The notes under the pieces were generated by a model that saw nothing but the letters and a program-made list of their open reading frames with translations, made no database searches and was not told where the DNA came from. The position numbers and the translations under genes are program-made. Of a stretch of DNA of 64,000 nt, positions 32,588 to 44,366 are shown piece after piece. The DNA is from Mesostigma viride. Its lineage: Eukaryota; Streptophyta; Mesostigmatophyceae; Mesostigmatales; Mesostigmataceae. Location of the stretch: assembly GCA_009746045.1 (NCBI GenBank), contig RPFO01000240.1, positions 1-64,000 on the forward strand. The letters run 5' to 3'. Each line of letters begins with the position of its first letter. The stretch's first letter is position 1.

Positions 32588-35500
32588 CTAAGTTGACATG
32601 AGTTTGCCACGCAGGGCAGTGAACCTGGCACGTGAAAGTGCCTTCGTCAGAAGATCAGCAAGCATGTCCTCCCCAGGACAATGCTTCATGGCGATGAGTC
32701 CCCCCTCCACCTTCTCCCGGATGAAATGGAAACGCACGTCAATGTGCTTCGTGCGCTTGGGATGAACAGGGTCACGAGCGAGTGCCACGGCGCCTGTGTT
32801 GTCGCAGAAGACAGGCGTGGGCCCCTGAACTGGATGCCCCAGCTCCCCCAACATGTGCCTCAGTGGAAGCACTAGCTGGGTTACGCTGCTAGCAGCAATG
32901 TACTCCGCCTCGCAGGAAGACAGGGCGGTAACGTGCTGCTTGCGGCTGCACCACTCGACTGCGGCCCCCCTGAACATCACTACATTGCCAGAGACAGATC
33001 TGCGTGTCTCAGGGCAGTTCCCCCAATCGGCATCCGTCCACCCCTCCAGCCCCCCTTGGCCACCATAGCGCAGTCCCAAATCCTTGGTGTGGACAAGGTA
33101 GCGCACCACTCGCTTGGCCAGCTCCAAGTCGCCCTCCGTGGGTGCCTGCATGCATTGGGCCAGCTGGTTGACAGCAAAAGCAATGTCTGGGCGCGTCCAT
33201 GTCGCGGCGTACATGAGAGCACCAACAATCTGCTGAAAGAGTTGATGGTTTGGGGCATCACACATTCCCCCCTCGCGACGGGGACTACCAGGCACTATAG
33301 GGGTGTGCACAGGGTGAGGGGTAGAAAGCCCAAAACGGGCAGCAATAGCTTCAATGTAGGGCCGTTGGTGCATGGTAAGGGAACGAGACGCAGGGTCGAT
33401 AGTAAGGGAAACACCGAGGAAAAGAGAGGGATTGTCCGACTCAGTGATTTGAAAAGTATTAGCCAAACGGCGAGACCAGGATGCCAGCCAGGAAGGGGAA
33501 GGATGAGCAGCAAGAATGTCATCGACGTGCACGAACACGAAACCACGAGACGAAGGGTAGTAATACAGGCACGCATCAATTTGGCTTTGGATGGCGCCGT
33601 CAGAAAGAAGGTGTGCACGGAACGTTTTATGCCAATTGCGTGGCGCTTGCTTGATGCCATACAAGCTGCGGTGCAGCTTCCACACAAGCACATCGCCATT
33701 GGCATCCCGCTCTTCAAAGCCAGTAGGGGGACGCACAAAGACATCCTCCTGTAGGGGAGCATAGAGAAAAGCGGTTCGGACATCGAGCTGCTTGACAGTA
33801 AAGCCAGACGTGACAGCTAAAGCAAGAGCAAGTCGCACGGTGGACGCACGAACAGTGGGGGAAAAGACTTCATTAAAGTCGATACCTTCACGTTGGGCAA
33901 AACCTTTCACGACAAACCTGGCCTTGTGACGGCCGTCGGACTTGACAGCAAATACCCACCGGGAAGGGAGGACCTTGGCACCGGCGGGCAAAGTACGCGG
34001 GCTCACAAGCGAGTATACTGCATGATCACGAATGCTATTAATTTCGCTCAACATCGCAGCCCACCACTCTGGACTGTTGTTAGCCTCAGTAAAGGAGACG
34101 GGAAGGGAAACGTCACTGCCAGTAAAATGCACTGTGTCAAAAAGATCACGAACTGACTGGTAATGCGGAAAAAAACGAGCCCATTTAGGCGACACCGTGA
34201 CAGGGGGAGCATAGGTAGTAATCTCCATCGCGAGGGGTTCACGGGTGCTACCGCAAAACATCAGCTCATCAGCAGTTGCCATGGCGACATTACCAGCTGG
34301 GTTACGTCGCAGCGCAGAGATTGTACTTTGCAGTCGAGCAGCACTTGAAGTGGCAGTGACCGGTGGACCAGCAGACAGCTCCCGTGCGTCACTTGGGGAG
34401 ACGTCGTCAGTAGTTAGGACGGGCTGTGAAAAGTTTGGAGCACCGTCGAGCGCCTCCGGAACTGGTCTAGGACTTGGGACGTTGACTGCATCAGGACTTG
34501 GTGCGTCCGCTCCCTCGTGGCGAAGCTCCTCAGGAATATCCCTTCTGGTGGCGTCCAGAAACCTCGCCTGAGACCGGGTGACCGGTCCGCTACGTTCGGC
34601 CAGAGAATTTGGCTGAACTTCTGCTACAGCCGGAAGATCAGTTGGTGAAGTTTCCTCCAGTGCGGCAGAACTTTCCAGAAGCGGCGCAGGAGTTGGCATG
34701 GCTCCATTGCGCCAGGCCTCATTGAAGGTGACATGCAGGCGGCGAATGACATCCTTGGATTCTGGACGGTAAATGAGGTACGCCGGCGATTCCAGATCAT
34801 AGCCGACGAAGATTCCAGGCAGAGCCTTGGCCTCCAGCTTGCCACGTGGGCCCTCCACCCGATAGAAGGCAGGGCAGCCGAAAATTCGAAGATTCGAGAG
34901 ATCCGCATTGCGACCGGTGAGCAGGAAGTGTGGCGTGGCACCTCCAGGATTCGAGCTAGACGGCAGGCGGTTAAGTATATAAACCGCGCAATTGAAGGCT
35001 AGTGCCCAGAATCCTTTGGGCAAACCGGCATGCGTGAGCATTGCCAGTGTCATGCCCATGGCCAGACCCCACAGCCGCTCCGCCACTCCGTTCTGCTCAG
35101 GAGTGTAGGGGCTGGAGAACTCCTGGTGCACTCGGTGTTCAGCGCAGACGGCCCGCCACGCCTGCCCAGTGAAGACTGCGTCGTTGTCGGTCCGGAGAAG
35201 AATCGAACCGTTGTAGAAGGGGCGAATTTCGCGCGCGAGCAGCTGCTGTAGGGCGTCAACAGCCTCGTCCTTGTGTCGAAGCGGAAAGCACCATCGCCAG
35301 CGGGTAGCATCGTCGGTGAAACCGAGCATGTAGCGGGCGCCTCCAATTGCTGGCTGCATCGGCCCGAGAATGTCGCTGTGAAGCTTGGCTCGGGGAACAG
35401 TCGATCGGAGCTGTCCAGGCGAAAATGAGCGCCTCTTGATGAAGCCAGCAGGGCAGGATGGGCAGCCAGGCGATGACAGGCGCCTCGAAAAAAGGTTAGA

Positions 35501-36931
35501 CTCCGGAATGGCGGCCAGCCTCTTGATCCGATCTTCGCCAGCATGCCCAAGACGCCAGTGCCAGAGCAGGCTCGCCGGCCGCTCGATGGCCGTGGCAGCC
35601 ATTGCCGCCTCGTCGCGCTCCGCAGGTAACACGTAGATGTTGTTCTGCAGCGCAATCTTGTGCGTCTCGTTGTCCAGCACCACTGTCTGCTCGGTGAGGT
35701 CGACTTTGTGGCCGTCCTTGGCGAGCTGCCCAGCTGATAGCAGTCGGGCGCTCAAGCCGGGCACGAAGAGCGCACCATTCAGGTGCACATGCTGGTTGGG
35801 CAGTTTGAGCCGAATCGTGCCCACTCCCGTCGCGCGAAGACGTCCTCCTGATCCGACGATGTTCCTAGTGGTGGGGGTGAGGGACACAAAGTCAGTGCGG
35901 CATGGGGACATGTGGCTGCTTGCAGCGGAGTCCAGAACCCAGGCAGGGGGCTTGGGGCTATACTGCGTGAGTGCAGCAGCCTCCTGCGACGGCGCCGACT
36001 CGGCGATGGTGGTGAAGACGAAGCCCTCCGGCAGCTCCGCGGCCTCCTGGGTGTTGTTGGCCACGCTTCCGCCAGGTGAGGTCTCCTTCTTGGTCGCTTG
36101 GTTGCCCCTCCTGCGCTGGTTGCCCCGCCGTCCTTGGTTCTTGCTTCGTGGCTTGAGCTGGGAGTTCTTTTGCCAGCACTGGGTCTCCGCATGCCCACTC
36201 CTGTTGCAGTAGGCGCAGTGCTTCCTCTCACCACCCTTGTTGGCAGTGTGGAAAGCTTGACCTTGGGCTGGCTCCTCCTTGGTAGCTTGAGAAGGCCGTC
36301 CTCCCAGCAGCATGTCCTCCGCCTCCAGCAGCGCAGCCTTGACCTCCTCCAAGCTGTCCTCCTCTTTGAAGTGCGCTGAAATCAGGGCAGGGCGATATCG
36401 GTCAGGCAGGCCGCTCTTGAGGATAGCCGCAAAATCTTGGTCGCTCATGACGCCTCCCACCGCACGGTAGTCCGCCAGCAGCAGCAATCCACGTAGGATA
36501 TACTGCCCCATGGTCTCCCCAGGCTTCATTTGCAGCCGGTGAAGCTGAATCCTGAGGTCCATGCGGTGACTCTTGGTGAGCTTTTGTTGCTCGTAGACCT
36601 CCCTCAGCGTCTTGTAGAGCTTGCTGCCAGATTGGTCTGGCACGAGCGATAGGATGCGCCTCGCTTCTCCCACAAGTGCAGCTGAGATGACAAGGCCAAC
36701 AGCTTGGTCAGCCTTGCGGTCCTGCCTGGTGCCCAGCAGGACGTCCTTAACCTCATAGAAGGAACAGAAACCCTCAAGAGATGTCTTGGTCTCCTCCCAG
36801 CCACGTAGGCTTGTGCCATCGAATTTCAGCACCATCTTGGAGCACACATTCAGCATAGGAGTGTAGTCGACGTCGCTTGCCATGGAGCTTGTAGCTGGGC
36901 TGGGTTTCTTGGTGGTCTTCTTGGAGCTCAT
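32588..36931 (-). CDS. Copia-1 gag-pol polyprotein (1447 aa)
   Basis: ATG at 36931, TAG at 32588. It has the standard Ty1/copia order. UBN2-type Gag lies at the N-terminus with knuckle CAYCNRSGHAETQC near residue 235. Protease VLDSAASSHM is near 330. Integrase zinc site H-x-GH...CPSC is near 470-500, and catalytic motifs LHSDILGP (near 520), RTDNDAVF (near 583) and NGVAERLWG (near 618) follow. RT has KQLDVRTAFLYAPL and FVHVDDILA (near 1136). RNase H has GWTDADWGNC, SSCEAEYIAAS and a C-terminal ADLLTKAL. No stop or frameshift, so it is probably autonomous. It shares no close sequence with Copia-A, whose domain order differs. Confidence 0.97.
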   Translation of the reverse strand: MSSKKTTKKPSPATSSMASDVDYTPMLNVCSKMVLKFDGTSLRGWEETKTSLEGFCSFYEVKDVLLGTRQDRKADQAVGLVISAALVGEARRILSLVPDQSGSKLYKTLREVYEQQKLTKSHRMDLRIQLHRLQMKPGETMGQYILRGLLLLADYRAVGGVMSDQDFAAILKSGLPDRYRPALISAHFKEEDSLEEVKAALLEAEDMLLGGRPSQATKEEPAQGQAFHTANKGGERKHCAYCNRSGHAETQCWQKNSQLKPRSKNQGRRGNQRRRGNQATKKETSPGGSVANNTQEAAELPEGFVFTTIAESAPSQEAAALTQYSPKPPAWVLDSAASSHMSPCRTDFVSLTPTTRNIVGSGGRLRATGVGTIRLKLPNQHVHLNGALFVPGLSARLLSAGQLAKDGHKVDLTEQTVVLDNETHKIALQNNIYVLPAERDEAAMAATAIERPASLLWHWRLGHAGEDRIKRLAAIPESNLFSRRLSSPGCPSCPAGFIKRRSFSPGQLRSTVPRAKLHSDILGPMQPAIGGARYMLGFTDDATRWRWCFPLRHKDEAVDALQQLLAREIRPFYNGSILLRTDNDAVFTGQAWRAVCAEHRVHQEFSSPYTPEQNGVAERLWGLAMGMTLAMLTHAGLPKGFWALAFNCAVYILNRLPSSSNPGGATPHFLLTGRNADLSNLRIFGCPAFYRVEGPRGKLEAKALPGIFVGYDLESPAYLIYRPESKDVIRRLHVTFNEAWRNGAMPTPAPLLESSAALEETSPTDLPAVAEVQPNSLAERSGPVTRSQARFLDATRRDIPEELRHEGADAPSPDAVNVPSPRPVPEALDGAPNFSQPVLTTDDVSPSDARELSAGPPVTATSSAARLQSTISALRRNPAGNVAMATADELMFCGSTREPLAMEITTYAPPVTVSPKWARFFPHYQSVRDLFDTVHFTGSDVSLPVSFTEANNSPEWWAAMLSEINSIRDHAVYSLVSPRTLPAGAKVLPSRWVFAVKSDGRHKARFVVKGFAQREGIDFNEVFSPTVRASTVRLALALAVTSGFTVKQLDVRTAFLYAPLQEDVFVRPPTGFEERDANGDVLVWKLHRSLYGIKQAPRNWHKTFRAHLLSDGAIQSQIDACLYYYPSSRGFVFVHVDDILAAHPSPSWLASWSRRLANTFQITESDNPSLFLGVSLTIDPASRSLTMHQRPYIEAIAARFGLSTPHPVHTPIVPGSPRREGGMCDAPNHQLFQQIVGALMYAATWTRPDIAFAVNQLAQCMQAPTEGDLELAKRVVRYLVHTKDLGLRYGGQGGLEGWTDADWGNCPETRRSVSGNVVMFRGAAVEWCSRKQHVTALSSCEAEYIAASSVTQLVLPLRHMLGELGHPVQGPTPVFCDNTGAVALARDPVHPKRTKHIDVRFHFIREKVEGGLIAMKHCPGEDMLADLLTKALSRARFTALRGKLMST

Positions 36932-36937
36932 GAAGAT

Positions 36938-36950
36938 TCCTCCGATACCA
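36938..36950 (-). other. Copia-1 primer-binding site
   Basis: TGGTATCGGAGGA directly follows the 5' LTR on the minus strand, close to the initiator tRNA-Met primer site TGGTATCAGAGC. Confidence 0.85.
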
Positions 36951-37728
36951 TGTTGGAAAGGTAGAGGAAACTAATGGGTTTTACACAATGCCTTGTGCTT
37001 GGCCTTGTTACCCTTGCACCTTGCAGGTGATGAAAGACTGAGCTTGAAGACAATGGAAGAGAGACCAGAAAAAGAGTTTTATTTCTTAGGCTGAGAGGTT
37101 AGGAAAAGAGGTACCTGGCCTTAGGAGCCAGTTTCTTTTTATACCTTTCTAGCTAGGAAGGATGACATCAGATGCTGATGTCATCATAGAAGCTTGTAGA
37201 AACATCTAAGCATATTCCCAGCATATTCTCAGTATATTCCAGGAATATTCCTGGCATATTCCTAGAACATTCCAAGGTCATTCTAGAAAGGTTCTAATGA
37301 GCTGGCATGACAGTTGATTGCCAAATGTCCTCTGAACAATGTGCCACATCTAATGCTTAATAAAGTGACACATGGTTTCTACTTGGAATGACAAGTGTAA
37401 TCCAATGAGTCTATCCACTTGTCAGTCAATGGAATGCAACACTTGTCACTATGAGCTTCCAACACATGTCAGCTCATGGAATGGACACTTGTCTACCAAA
37501 GAAGTACACCACTTGTCAAGCATGGAAGTGATGCTACTAGACCAACTCAGGTACAAGAGATCTATGGCCAAATATAGGACTATGGCACATGAACATTGAT
37601 CAGCTCATTGAGAGCAATTCATCTAACTTATCAAATCTATCAAATTCTCAGCCCTTGTGAAGTAAAACAAAGAAGAATAAAGTCAGGCTGGAATATAGTG
37701 TGGGCAGGTGGGTATATGATCCCCAACA
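36951..37728 (-). repeat. Copia-1 5' LTR (minus-strand sense)
   Basis: Identical by eye to 31782-32559. Followed outward by the target repeat CCCAC at 37729-37733. Confidence 0.95.
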
Positions 37729-37777
37729 CCCACCGCCACATTTGCCAAGCGAAGTAACTGCTCCACATCCTCCTTAC
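37729..37777 (-). CDS. Cargo gene, last exon, proximal part
   Basis: The exon starts after CTCGCAG (37784-37778). GT completes a Gly codon split by the intron (donor AAGG/GTAAGA at 37901/37900), then KEDVEQLLRLANVAV reads to the Copia-1 edge and on to 31776. The intron is 37778-37900 (123 bp). Matching phase across the intron and across Copia-1 supports the exon. Confidence 0.65.
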
Positions 37778-37900
37778 CTGCGAGCAAACCGATCATGCCA
37801 TCAACGCATGACTAAAATCGAGTTAGTAGAAATCGGACTGCCAACCGTAAAAAATGAAAACACTCGACATAACAGAATTCACTCGCAGATTTTTTCTTAC

Positions 37901-40395
37901 CCTTTTTGGCCTTTTCCTTCGACCTCTGCTCGCAGGTAGACCCCGTCTGGGGGTGGGGGGCAGGCGCCGGGGCGGGTTTGGCGGGCTCGGCAACCTTGGC
38001 AGTCTTCGCGGTCTTGGGTAACTTCTTGGAAGCAACGCGCTCCTTTCCCCCGTCCTCCTCCTCTCCGCCGCCATCCTCCTCCTCCTTCTCCTCCTCATCG
38101 TCCGAATCTGAAAGCACAACTGCTTTTCGACGCCGTTTCTGAGGCAGGGCAGGCTTGGCAGCCTTCCCCACCTTGGCCGATTTCTTGGAAGCAACGTGCT
38201 CCGCAGCCTTCCCACCCTTGGCGGATTTCTTGGTAGCAACGTGCTGCTCCTCCTCCTCCTCCTCCTCCTCCTCCCCCTCCTCCTCCTCAGCATCGTCGTC
38301 CTCCTCCTCCTCCTCCTCCTCACTCAGCATCGTCGTCCGAATCAGCCACTGCCACAAGTTGCTTACGAAGCTGCTTCTTCGGTACCTGAGAAATGGGCTG
38401 AGTCCGCGGGGGAACCCGAAGCGTACTCTTCGGTACTTGAGAACTGGGCAGAGGCGCCGGGGTGGGCAGAGTCGGCAAGGGAACCCGAAGCTGCTTCTTC
38501 GGAACCTGAAAAACGGGCTGCGGCGCGGCAGGCTTGGAAGGCCCACCTCCATCATCCTCAACAAGTGACACGACTGCACGTCGAGTCACTTGAGAAGCGG
38601 GCTTCTTCGCCGCAGGCGGATCCGAATCACCTTCAGGCCCCGTCATCTGTTCGGCCTGCTGCGTTCTCACCTCGACGGGGGTCTCTCCGCGGTTAGACCC
38701 TCCTGCCGGACCTCCATCCCCTCCATCCCCTCCCTCCAACAACTGTTGGTCATCCCTCTCCACCACGGCGGACAATCCCCCAGCTTCGTGGGAAGCTTTT
38801 CGCTTCTTCGCCCTTCCGAGCCTAGGCCCCCATCACCTTCCCCCGTTCAAGCCGCTCCCACAATTCAGTCCCAATCCCGATCCTTTCCGTTATCTCTTGA
38901 AACCCCTTAATCTCCGGCCTGGTACCAAACACGATCACCATCGGTTCGAACCTGGAGAAAAACTCTTGGGCGCAAGCCTTCAGCACATGATCGTAGATCC
39001 CGCCCGGTTGGGGAATGTCCGATTCTGGCGGGCAAGGACCAAACGCCCACCACCTGGACTGAAAGTCAACTCCACTTATCACCCCAAATGTTCGCCAAGT
39101 TCAGCAGGCTCAGGCACGGAAGGGACCTGCCCAAGGGAAAGGGTGGGCTGAAGCTGAGGCAACCTCGCCTGCCACCTGCTTGACGAGCGACTCGTCATCT
39201 TTATCACCGAGGAGGACGTGACAGCAAAACCAGACCCGGCGACGGCCCCAGTCCACACTACGCCACTCATACACAACGTCCCACTCCTCCTTCCCCTTCG
39301 CCTCCTCCTCCTTCTTCGCCACCGTCTCCTTCCCCTTCCCCTTCCCCTTCTCCAGCCCCTTCACCGGCCCCTTCATCGCCGCCTCCTTCACCCCCCTTCG
39401 AGTAATCCAACTTTTGGAGCGTACTTCCTGAACGCTTCCGGAGCCAAAAGTGCCAAACCCACCGTCTTGTCCTCGCTCTCTTTTAGCAGAATCTCCTGAA
39501 AGTCGATCTTGCCACTACTGAGATCCTTTCTCGGAATCCTCAGATGTGCGGCGTGTTTTTTGGCTTTAAGAAGGTAGGCGATGTTCCTCGTTATGATGAC
39601 GGCCACATCCCAAAATTCCCGGTATCTGGCCACAATCTGCTCCCTGCCGACTGGCCGAGGGAGAGGATGGAGATTGAAGACGAGTTCGAAAATATGAGAC
39701 GCCACAAACTCCTTGCCCTTTGCGTCCTTGCATTTCGCTTCCAGCGTCACATCCTCCTTGAATCTGGCGCAAATGGTCAGCCGCAGGCACTCCAGCACAT
39801 CCTTGGCGAACTCCACCAACTTGGTGAGCTTTTCCGGTCCAACCTGGCAGCTCATGATGCAATCGATCACGGCGTCCATCATAGGAAGGCTGGCCAAGTT
39901 CCTGAAAGCGGTCCAAGAGACCTTCTGGCCTTTCTTCTCCCCCTCTGCATTCGCGAATTTGCACCTTTGCATCATCACCTCCTCAGGCGCGGGTTTCGTT
40001 GAGGCAGGATCATCAGTCTGCTCCTGTGTCAGACGGAGAAACGTGTTGGCCAGCGTGCGACTGTAAGCGGAATGCACTGAAGCAATGCTGTGGGCCGGCT
40101 TTTTCTTTCCTTCTGCTTCCTCCTCGTGTACATCCACCGCTGCCGGCTCCACATTCCCTTCCCTTCCCCCCGCTTGCCGCATAGCCGGGAGGATGTACGT
40201 GAGCAGATTGGTATAGTGGCCATCCGCAATATAGTGGCCCTTCCCACGCGTGACTTTGCCGTGTAGATATAGCTTGTTGTAGTTCCACACGTCAAGCAAC
40301 GCCTGGCCCAGCGTACGATCCGCCACGGCTAAGTCCTCCGAATTCGCCCCCTTGGCGATGTCGAACAGCTTCTCCAGCTTGCCGGTCAGCACCGC
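37901..40395 (-). CDS. Cargo gene, large internal exon region with frameshifts
   Basis: Acceptor GTCGCAG before 40395. From 40395 to about 39400 one frame reads AVLTGKLEKLFDIAKG... to RKYAPKVGLLEGG, a helical region of about 330 residues. A G-run near 39396 shifts the frame to VKEAAMKGPVKG (to about 39110). Further changes join segments 39082-38822, 38775-38320 and 38323-37901. The C-terminal half is low-complexity: VPKK repeats, an acidic Asp/Glu tract from a (TCC)n microsatellite (38230-38330), KKSAK repeats, a basic KRRRK then SDSDDEEE. This looks like a nuclear or chromatin-associated protein, which is only composition-based inference. The breaks fall at homopolymers or microsatellites and may be sequencing errors; a small intron near 39080-39120 is also possible. 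Confidence 0.5.
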
Positions 40396-40650
40396 CTGCG
40401 ACATCAATTAACATCGAGCGAGCAACGACAAAACTCAGTCATAAAAGGCGAGGGGTATAGCTGCGGATAGACCCTAACAAAATTCGAAAAAGAAACGGCC
40501 GACAATACGCAACGAAAATTCCAACAAAAAAAAGGAGAGGGTCTAGCTGCAGCGAGACCCTCGCAAAAAACTTGAAGCGCACACAAAAAACAACCACGAA
40601 AATTCCGAGGGTCTACCCGCAGCTAGACCCTGCCAAAATAGATAGCTTAC

Positions 40651-41812
40651 ATCTTCTTTTGCTTAGGTAGATTTCGCTGCTCACTCCACGACGGGAGCAG
40701 GTCGCCACCCTTGAGAAGAATGACATTCGTACCCATGTAACCACCACGGAATTTCCGCAACAGGTCCTGGAAGGCGTGCTCCGCCTCCTTAGGAGTATTT
40801 GCGAAATTGGACTCCGCCCCACCCTCGCACATCATTGCCCGAACCTCTCCCCACCCGCCATCCGGCCCCCTGAGAAACGACTTTAACCCCTTAAAGTAGT
40901 GGTTCCCATCCACCACCGCGTACCGGAGAACCAGATACGGTACCGGTACCCGTTCCTCAAAAAATTTCGGATCGTAGGACTTCATCGCAGTATTGCACAG
41001 CAGGTTGAAACACCCGACTGCCCTCGATCTCCTGAGGCAAAACTGCTTCCACTCGTCCACCTGGCGTAGGTACGCCACTCAAGTCCTCTCGCGAGGAAAG
41101 AGGTGGTGGACTCCGTGTTAAGCCACACGTCGACTTCAGTATCCGAAAGGGGCCGGAAGTACCTGGACCCCACATCCTCCGCGTCAATCTTGGCGCCGTG
41201 GTGAATCTTCAGCCACTTGACGAAATCCGGCATGCACAAGATTTGCTTGTCGAACAGGTCAGGTTGAGATTCGGCAAGCGCCTGGAAAGGGAACTGCCAG
41301 ACCGGGACAACAACCTTGAAGTGCAAGGCGTTGTCCCGCGCATTGAGGAGAATGCGGCCGTTCTCCTTAATGGTTTCAAGGTTTAAACGCCGCTGCCTCA
41401 AAGCCTCTGGCAAAATAAGCGCGTTGACCGTCTGGATCCGCATACTGAAACATCCGGTCTGCTTAAAATCGGCCGGCCGAATCCAACGCGTTTCCCTGAG
41501 AGTATTGGCCTTCCGGATGTTCTGGTCCCTGACCTCCTTGTTCGAGTCGACCTTTTTCGAAGGCTTCCAGCTTTCAATGATAGGGTCGGTGTCCGGGTTC
41601 CCACTGCTCGTGAGCACCCCCTCCTTAAAAAGCTTGTTGAGTGACCGGAGCAGCTCAAGAAAGGGGGAGAACTCGGGCCAGTTTGGCAGGTCATCGACGT
41701 CCGCCATCCGCCTACTCGAGCAGTACTTGAGCATATCCTTCACCAGCGCGAACACGGCGTCATGACCAGGTAACTTCTTCTCCACCGTGGCGTCTTCGTC
41801 CCCCCCGTCATC
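40651..41812 (-). CDS. Cargo gene, internal exon
   Basis: Acceptor TTACTTCAG before 41812 (DDGGDEDATVEKKLPGHD), donor GTAAGC at 40650. Two ORFs (41785-40982 and 41078-40647) overlap. The exon is 1162 bp, one more than a multiple of three, so one indel near 41080 is needed to join LNTESTTSFLAR to YLRQVDEWKQF. Content is a mixed alpha/beta region with ILCMPDFVKWLKIHHGAKI and VPVPYLVLRYAVVDGNHYF. No family recognised. The following intron (40396-40650) holds three copies of the 22-bp palindrome. Confidence 0.55.
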
Positions 41813-42001
41813 CTGAAGTAAAAAATCGAAAAGGACCGCAGGATTTGCTCAAGTCAGTAATATTTAGGCCGACCACGACATCCTGTTCAGGGACGAACAA
41901 AGTTCTGTTGGAATAATACCTTACTGACACTAAACACCAAGTCCCGCAGCCAGTCAGCGTCTACCCGCAGCGAGAGGTCTAAATTTTCACAACAATCGTA
42001 C

Positions 42002-42544
42002 CTGTCCAGTTTTCTGCTGCTTCTTGGCCTCCTTAGCCTTCTCCTTCTCCGCCTTCTTCGCCTCCTTCTCCGCCGCCTTCGCCTCCGCGTTCTTCTTACT
42101 GTTAGCCTTTGCCACCGCATTCAGCGCCCTTTTTCCCTCAGCGGCCCGACGACGAAAATCAGACTTCATGAATTTCTCGATCTTGTCAACCTTTGCCTCT
42201 GAGTACTCCTTAGGCTGCCACTTGTAATTCTTGGTGGCTTTCGACTTCACCAGATTTACAAATTCATATGCCAATTCACTCTGAAAGGTAGCGGCACCCA
42301 ACACCTCCGTATCGAAATCGGCATCGACTTCCGCCTCAAGTCGTGTCAGGTACTTGCGAAACTCGGACCCCGCAGGTCCCTCCGAATCGACGCCATCGGG
42401 CGGAGACTTAAGCATGATCAGGCCAACAGCAATAATATGATCCTTCGCAACCTTCTTGCGGGAATCCAGCTTTTCCCTTTCATGCTCAGTCAATTCGGGC
42501 TTCGCCGCCTTCCCCCCCGCAGTACCCCCAGCGACAGCCCCCGC
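42002..42544 (-). CDS. Cargo gene, internal exon
   Basis: Acceptor CATGCAG before 42544 and donor CAG/GTACG at 42001; 543 bp, phase 0. It encodes AGAVAGGTAGGKAAKPELTE, a helical region, and a Lys/Ala/Glu-rich charged helix (KKNAEAKAAEKEAKKAEKEK) that would form a coiled coil or single alpha-helix. Open throughout. Confidence 0.6.
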
Positions 42545-42670
42545 CTGCATGACAAAAAAAAACCAACAAGAAGGGACTTGACCTCAGTTCGATTGTTGCA
42601 CCATCGTCTCTCTGCGGAGATACCCCTCAGCACGAAAAAAATCACACGAACTCGCGGCGGATGAACGTAC

Positions 42671-42797
42671 CTGCACAGCCACTTCTCCCTCAGCGTCTCC
42701 CCATCCTCATCTCCTCCAGCGTTTTCATCCCCCCATCCTCATCTCCTCCAGCGTTTTCTTCCTCTCCGGCAGCGCCTGCTGAGGCCAAACCCCCCAC
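42671..42797 (-). CDS. Cargo gene, short internal exon with one indel
   Basis: Acceptor GTTGACAG before 42797, donor CAG/GTACGT at 42670. Its 127 bp is one off a multiple of three. It encodes VGGLASAGAAGEEENAGGDE and then a near-duplicate of the same 30 bases. A G-run difference at the duplicate shifts the frame. Confidence 0.45.
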
Positions 42798-43140
42798 CTG
42801 TCAACACCGAATACGACAGCTCATTGGAAATCAAAATTAGTCGACATTTGTATATTTCGCATAATGCGCTCACTAAAACTTCAGGCGAAATGCAGACATC
42901 CGGATATCGTTCAATGCTTACCATTTCCATCTCGAGTCCCGGACTCGAGATGGTCTGGCAGACCAAAGACCAGCACTGTCAACAGCCATCGCCGCAGCCG
43001 CCCCCTGAAAAAAGACAACAGATTGGTGGGGGGCACCGTTGAAATTAGCCGAAGATGTCAGTTACAATAAAAGGGTGAGGGTCTACCTGCAGCTAGACCC
43101 CATGTAAGACTAAGTGGAAACTCGACGGACAAGCACCCAC

Positions 43141-43203
43141 CTTATCAACCAAGTCTGACAAATTCGTTCCATCCTCCGATACGTCCCCTGGCATGGAGCC
43201 CCC
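43141..43203 (-). CDS. Cargo gene, 21-codon exon
   Basis: Acceptor CATGCAG, donor AAG/GTGGGT; 63 bp, phase 0, encoding an acidic peptide (GGSMPGDVSEDGTNLSDLVD). The phase agrees with the exons on both sides. Confidence 0.55.
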
Positions 43204-43310
43204 CTGCATGATATGACAGGACAAACCATGAAGGTTGGTCAGCATATAGAGCCGTATTCAGGGAATGGAAACAAACCAAATCGATAAACGATATCGGCAA
43301 GTTAACGTAC

Positions 43311-44366
43311 CGAAACGTAGAACTTCCACCTCCTCAAAATCTTCCCCAAAGGCCATATCGGCACTTGATGGGCTCTCTCCTTTTCCAGATGCCGCCTCAA
43401 TTCCGCCTCGAAGAACAACTCGAGGGACTGCCAATGGCCTCCCGCCTCTAAATCAGACCACTCCGTGTCTATCTTCTTTCGGATACTCTGGAGACAATCA
43501 ACCAACGAGATTTGATCCAACCATTCCTGGACGACTTCCCGGTGTGGCTTATATGTCTGAATAACATTGAAGTCGGCCCGGTGCCGGAAACTTTGGATCA
43601 CCTGTCCAGCCAAATCCAAAAAGAAAGCGACCGCTTCCCGCGAAAGGCTGGCGTCCGGGCTGACAAGAAAGTCGGTCCGCCACTTAACAAAAGATTGCAG
43701 TAAGTGGTCTCTTGTCATGTCCAAATGCGCGATCACTTCATGTGCGCGCACCTCCAATCCTCCTACGTCATTCATTCTTCCCGGCACAATTACGATAAAG
43801 TCACTGTTGGACATGTCAACAAATCCTTGCCTGACAATATCAAACACTTCATCTTCCGACAGTGAAGCCCTCGAATCCGCTTTCATATCTCCAGTCATGA
43901 GTTTAAAGAGCTGATGCAACGCAGTGATTTTCAAGGTTTCCATATAGGAAGCCTCGTAAAATGTGACGCCCGTGTTGACCTCGAACTTTTCAACCTCATC
44001 AAAGAGCGTCGACCATATTAAAGCACGACGGGGAAAGTAACGTCCGACATCCTCCTTCAGATGAAGGATGCACGAGTGCGCGATCTTCAAAACCTCATAA
44101 ATGTCGTCACCAACGACCCTCTTCCCATGAATGGCTCGCTGTGTGGCTTCGAACAAAGCAAGCTGGCCGCAGCGGTCGTTCTTCCAAATTACGTTCTGAA
44201 ACTGGAGGACACTCGGGTTGGCGACGACACCGGACTTCTCTGCAAACCCTATCTCGGCCGAAAGAAAGCGGATCAAGCCTCGCAAGCCCTTTTCGGCTTT
44301 ACGACTCGCCCCAGACTCAGACTCAGCCTGAGCCAGGTACTGTTTCAGAATGGCCAGCGTGTCGGG
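43311..44366 (-). CDS. Cargo gene, exon of 352 codons
   Basis: Acceptor GTCTGCAG before 44366 and donor TCG/GTACG at 43310; phase 0 at both ends. It encodes a helical, ordered protein region starting PDTLAILKQYLAQAESES and ending ILRRWKFYVS. Noticeable segments are LRGLIRFLSAEIGFAEKSG, GRYFPRRALIWSTLFDEVEKF and DFIVIVPGRMNDVGGLEVR. I recognise no domain. The stretch is free of stops and low-complexity sequence, so it is the best query for homology searches of this gene. Confidence 0.65.

Larger units (their letters stand above)
31782..37728 (-). mobile_element. Copia-1: complete, young Ty1/copia element
   Basis: 5947 bp with 778-bp LTRs (31782-32559 and 36951-37728) in which I see no differences, TG...CA ends and the target repeat CCCAC (31777-31781, 37729-37733). 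It has one intact 1447-codon gag-pol ORF, a primer site and a polypurine tract. It sits in the last exon of the cargo gene of the DNA transposon and is the most recent insertion in the nest. Confidence 0.97.
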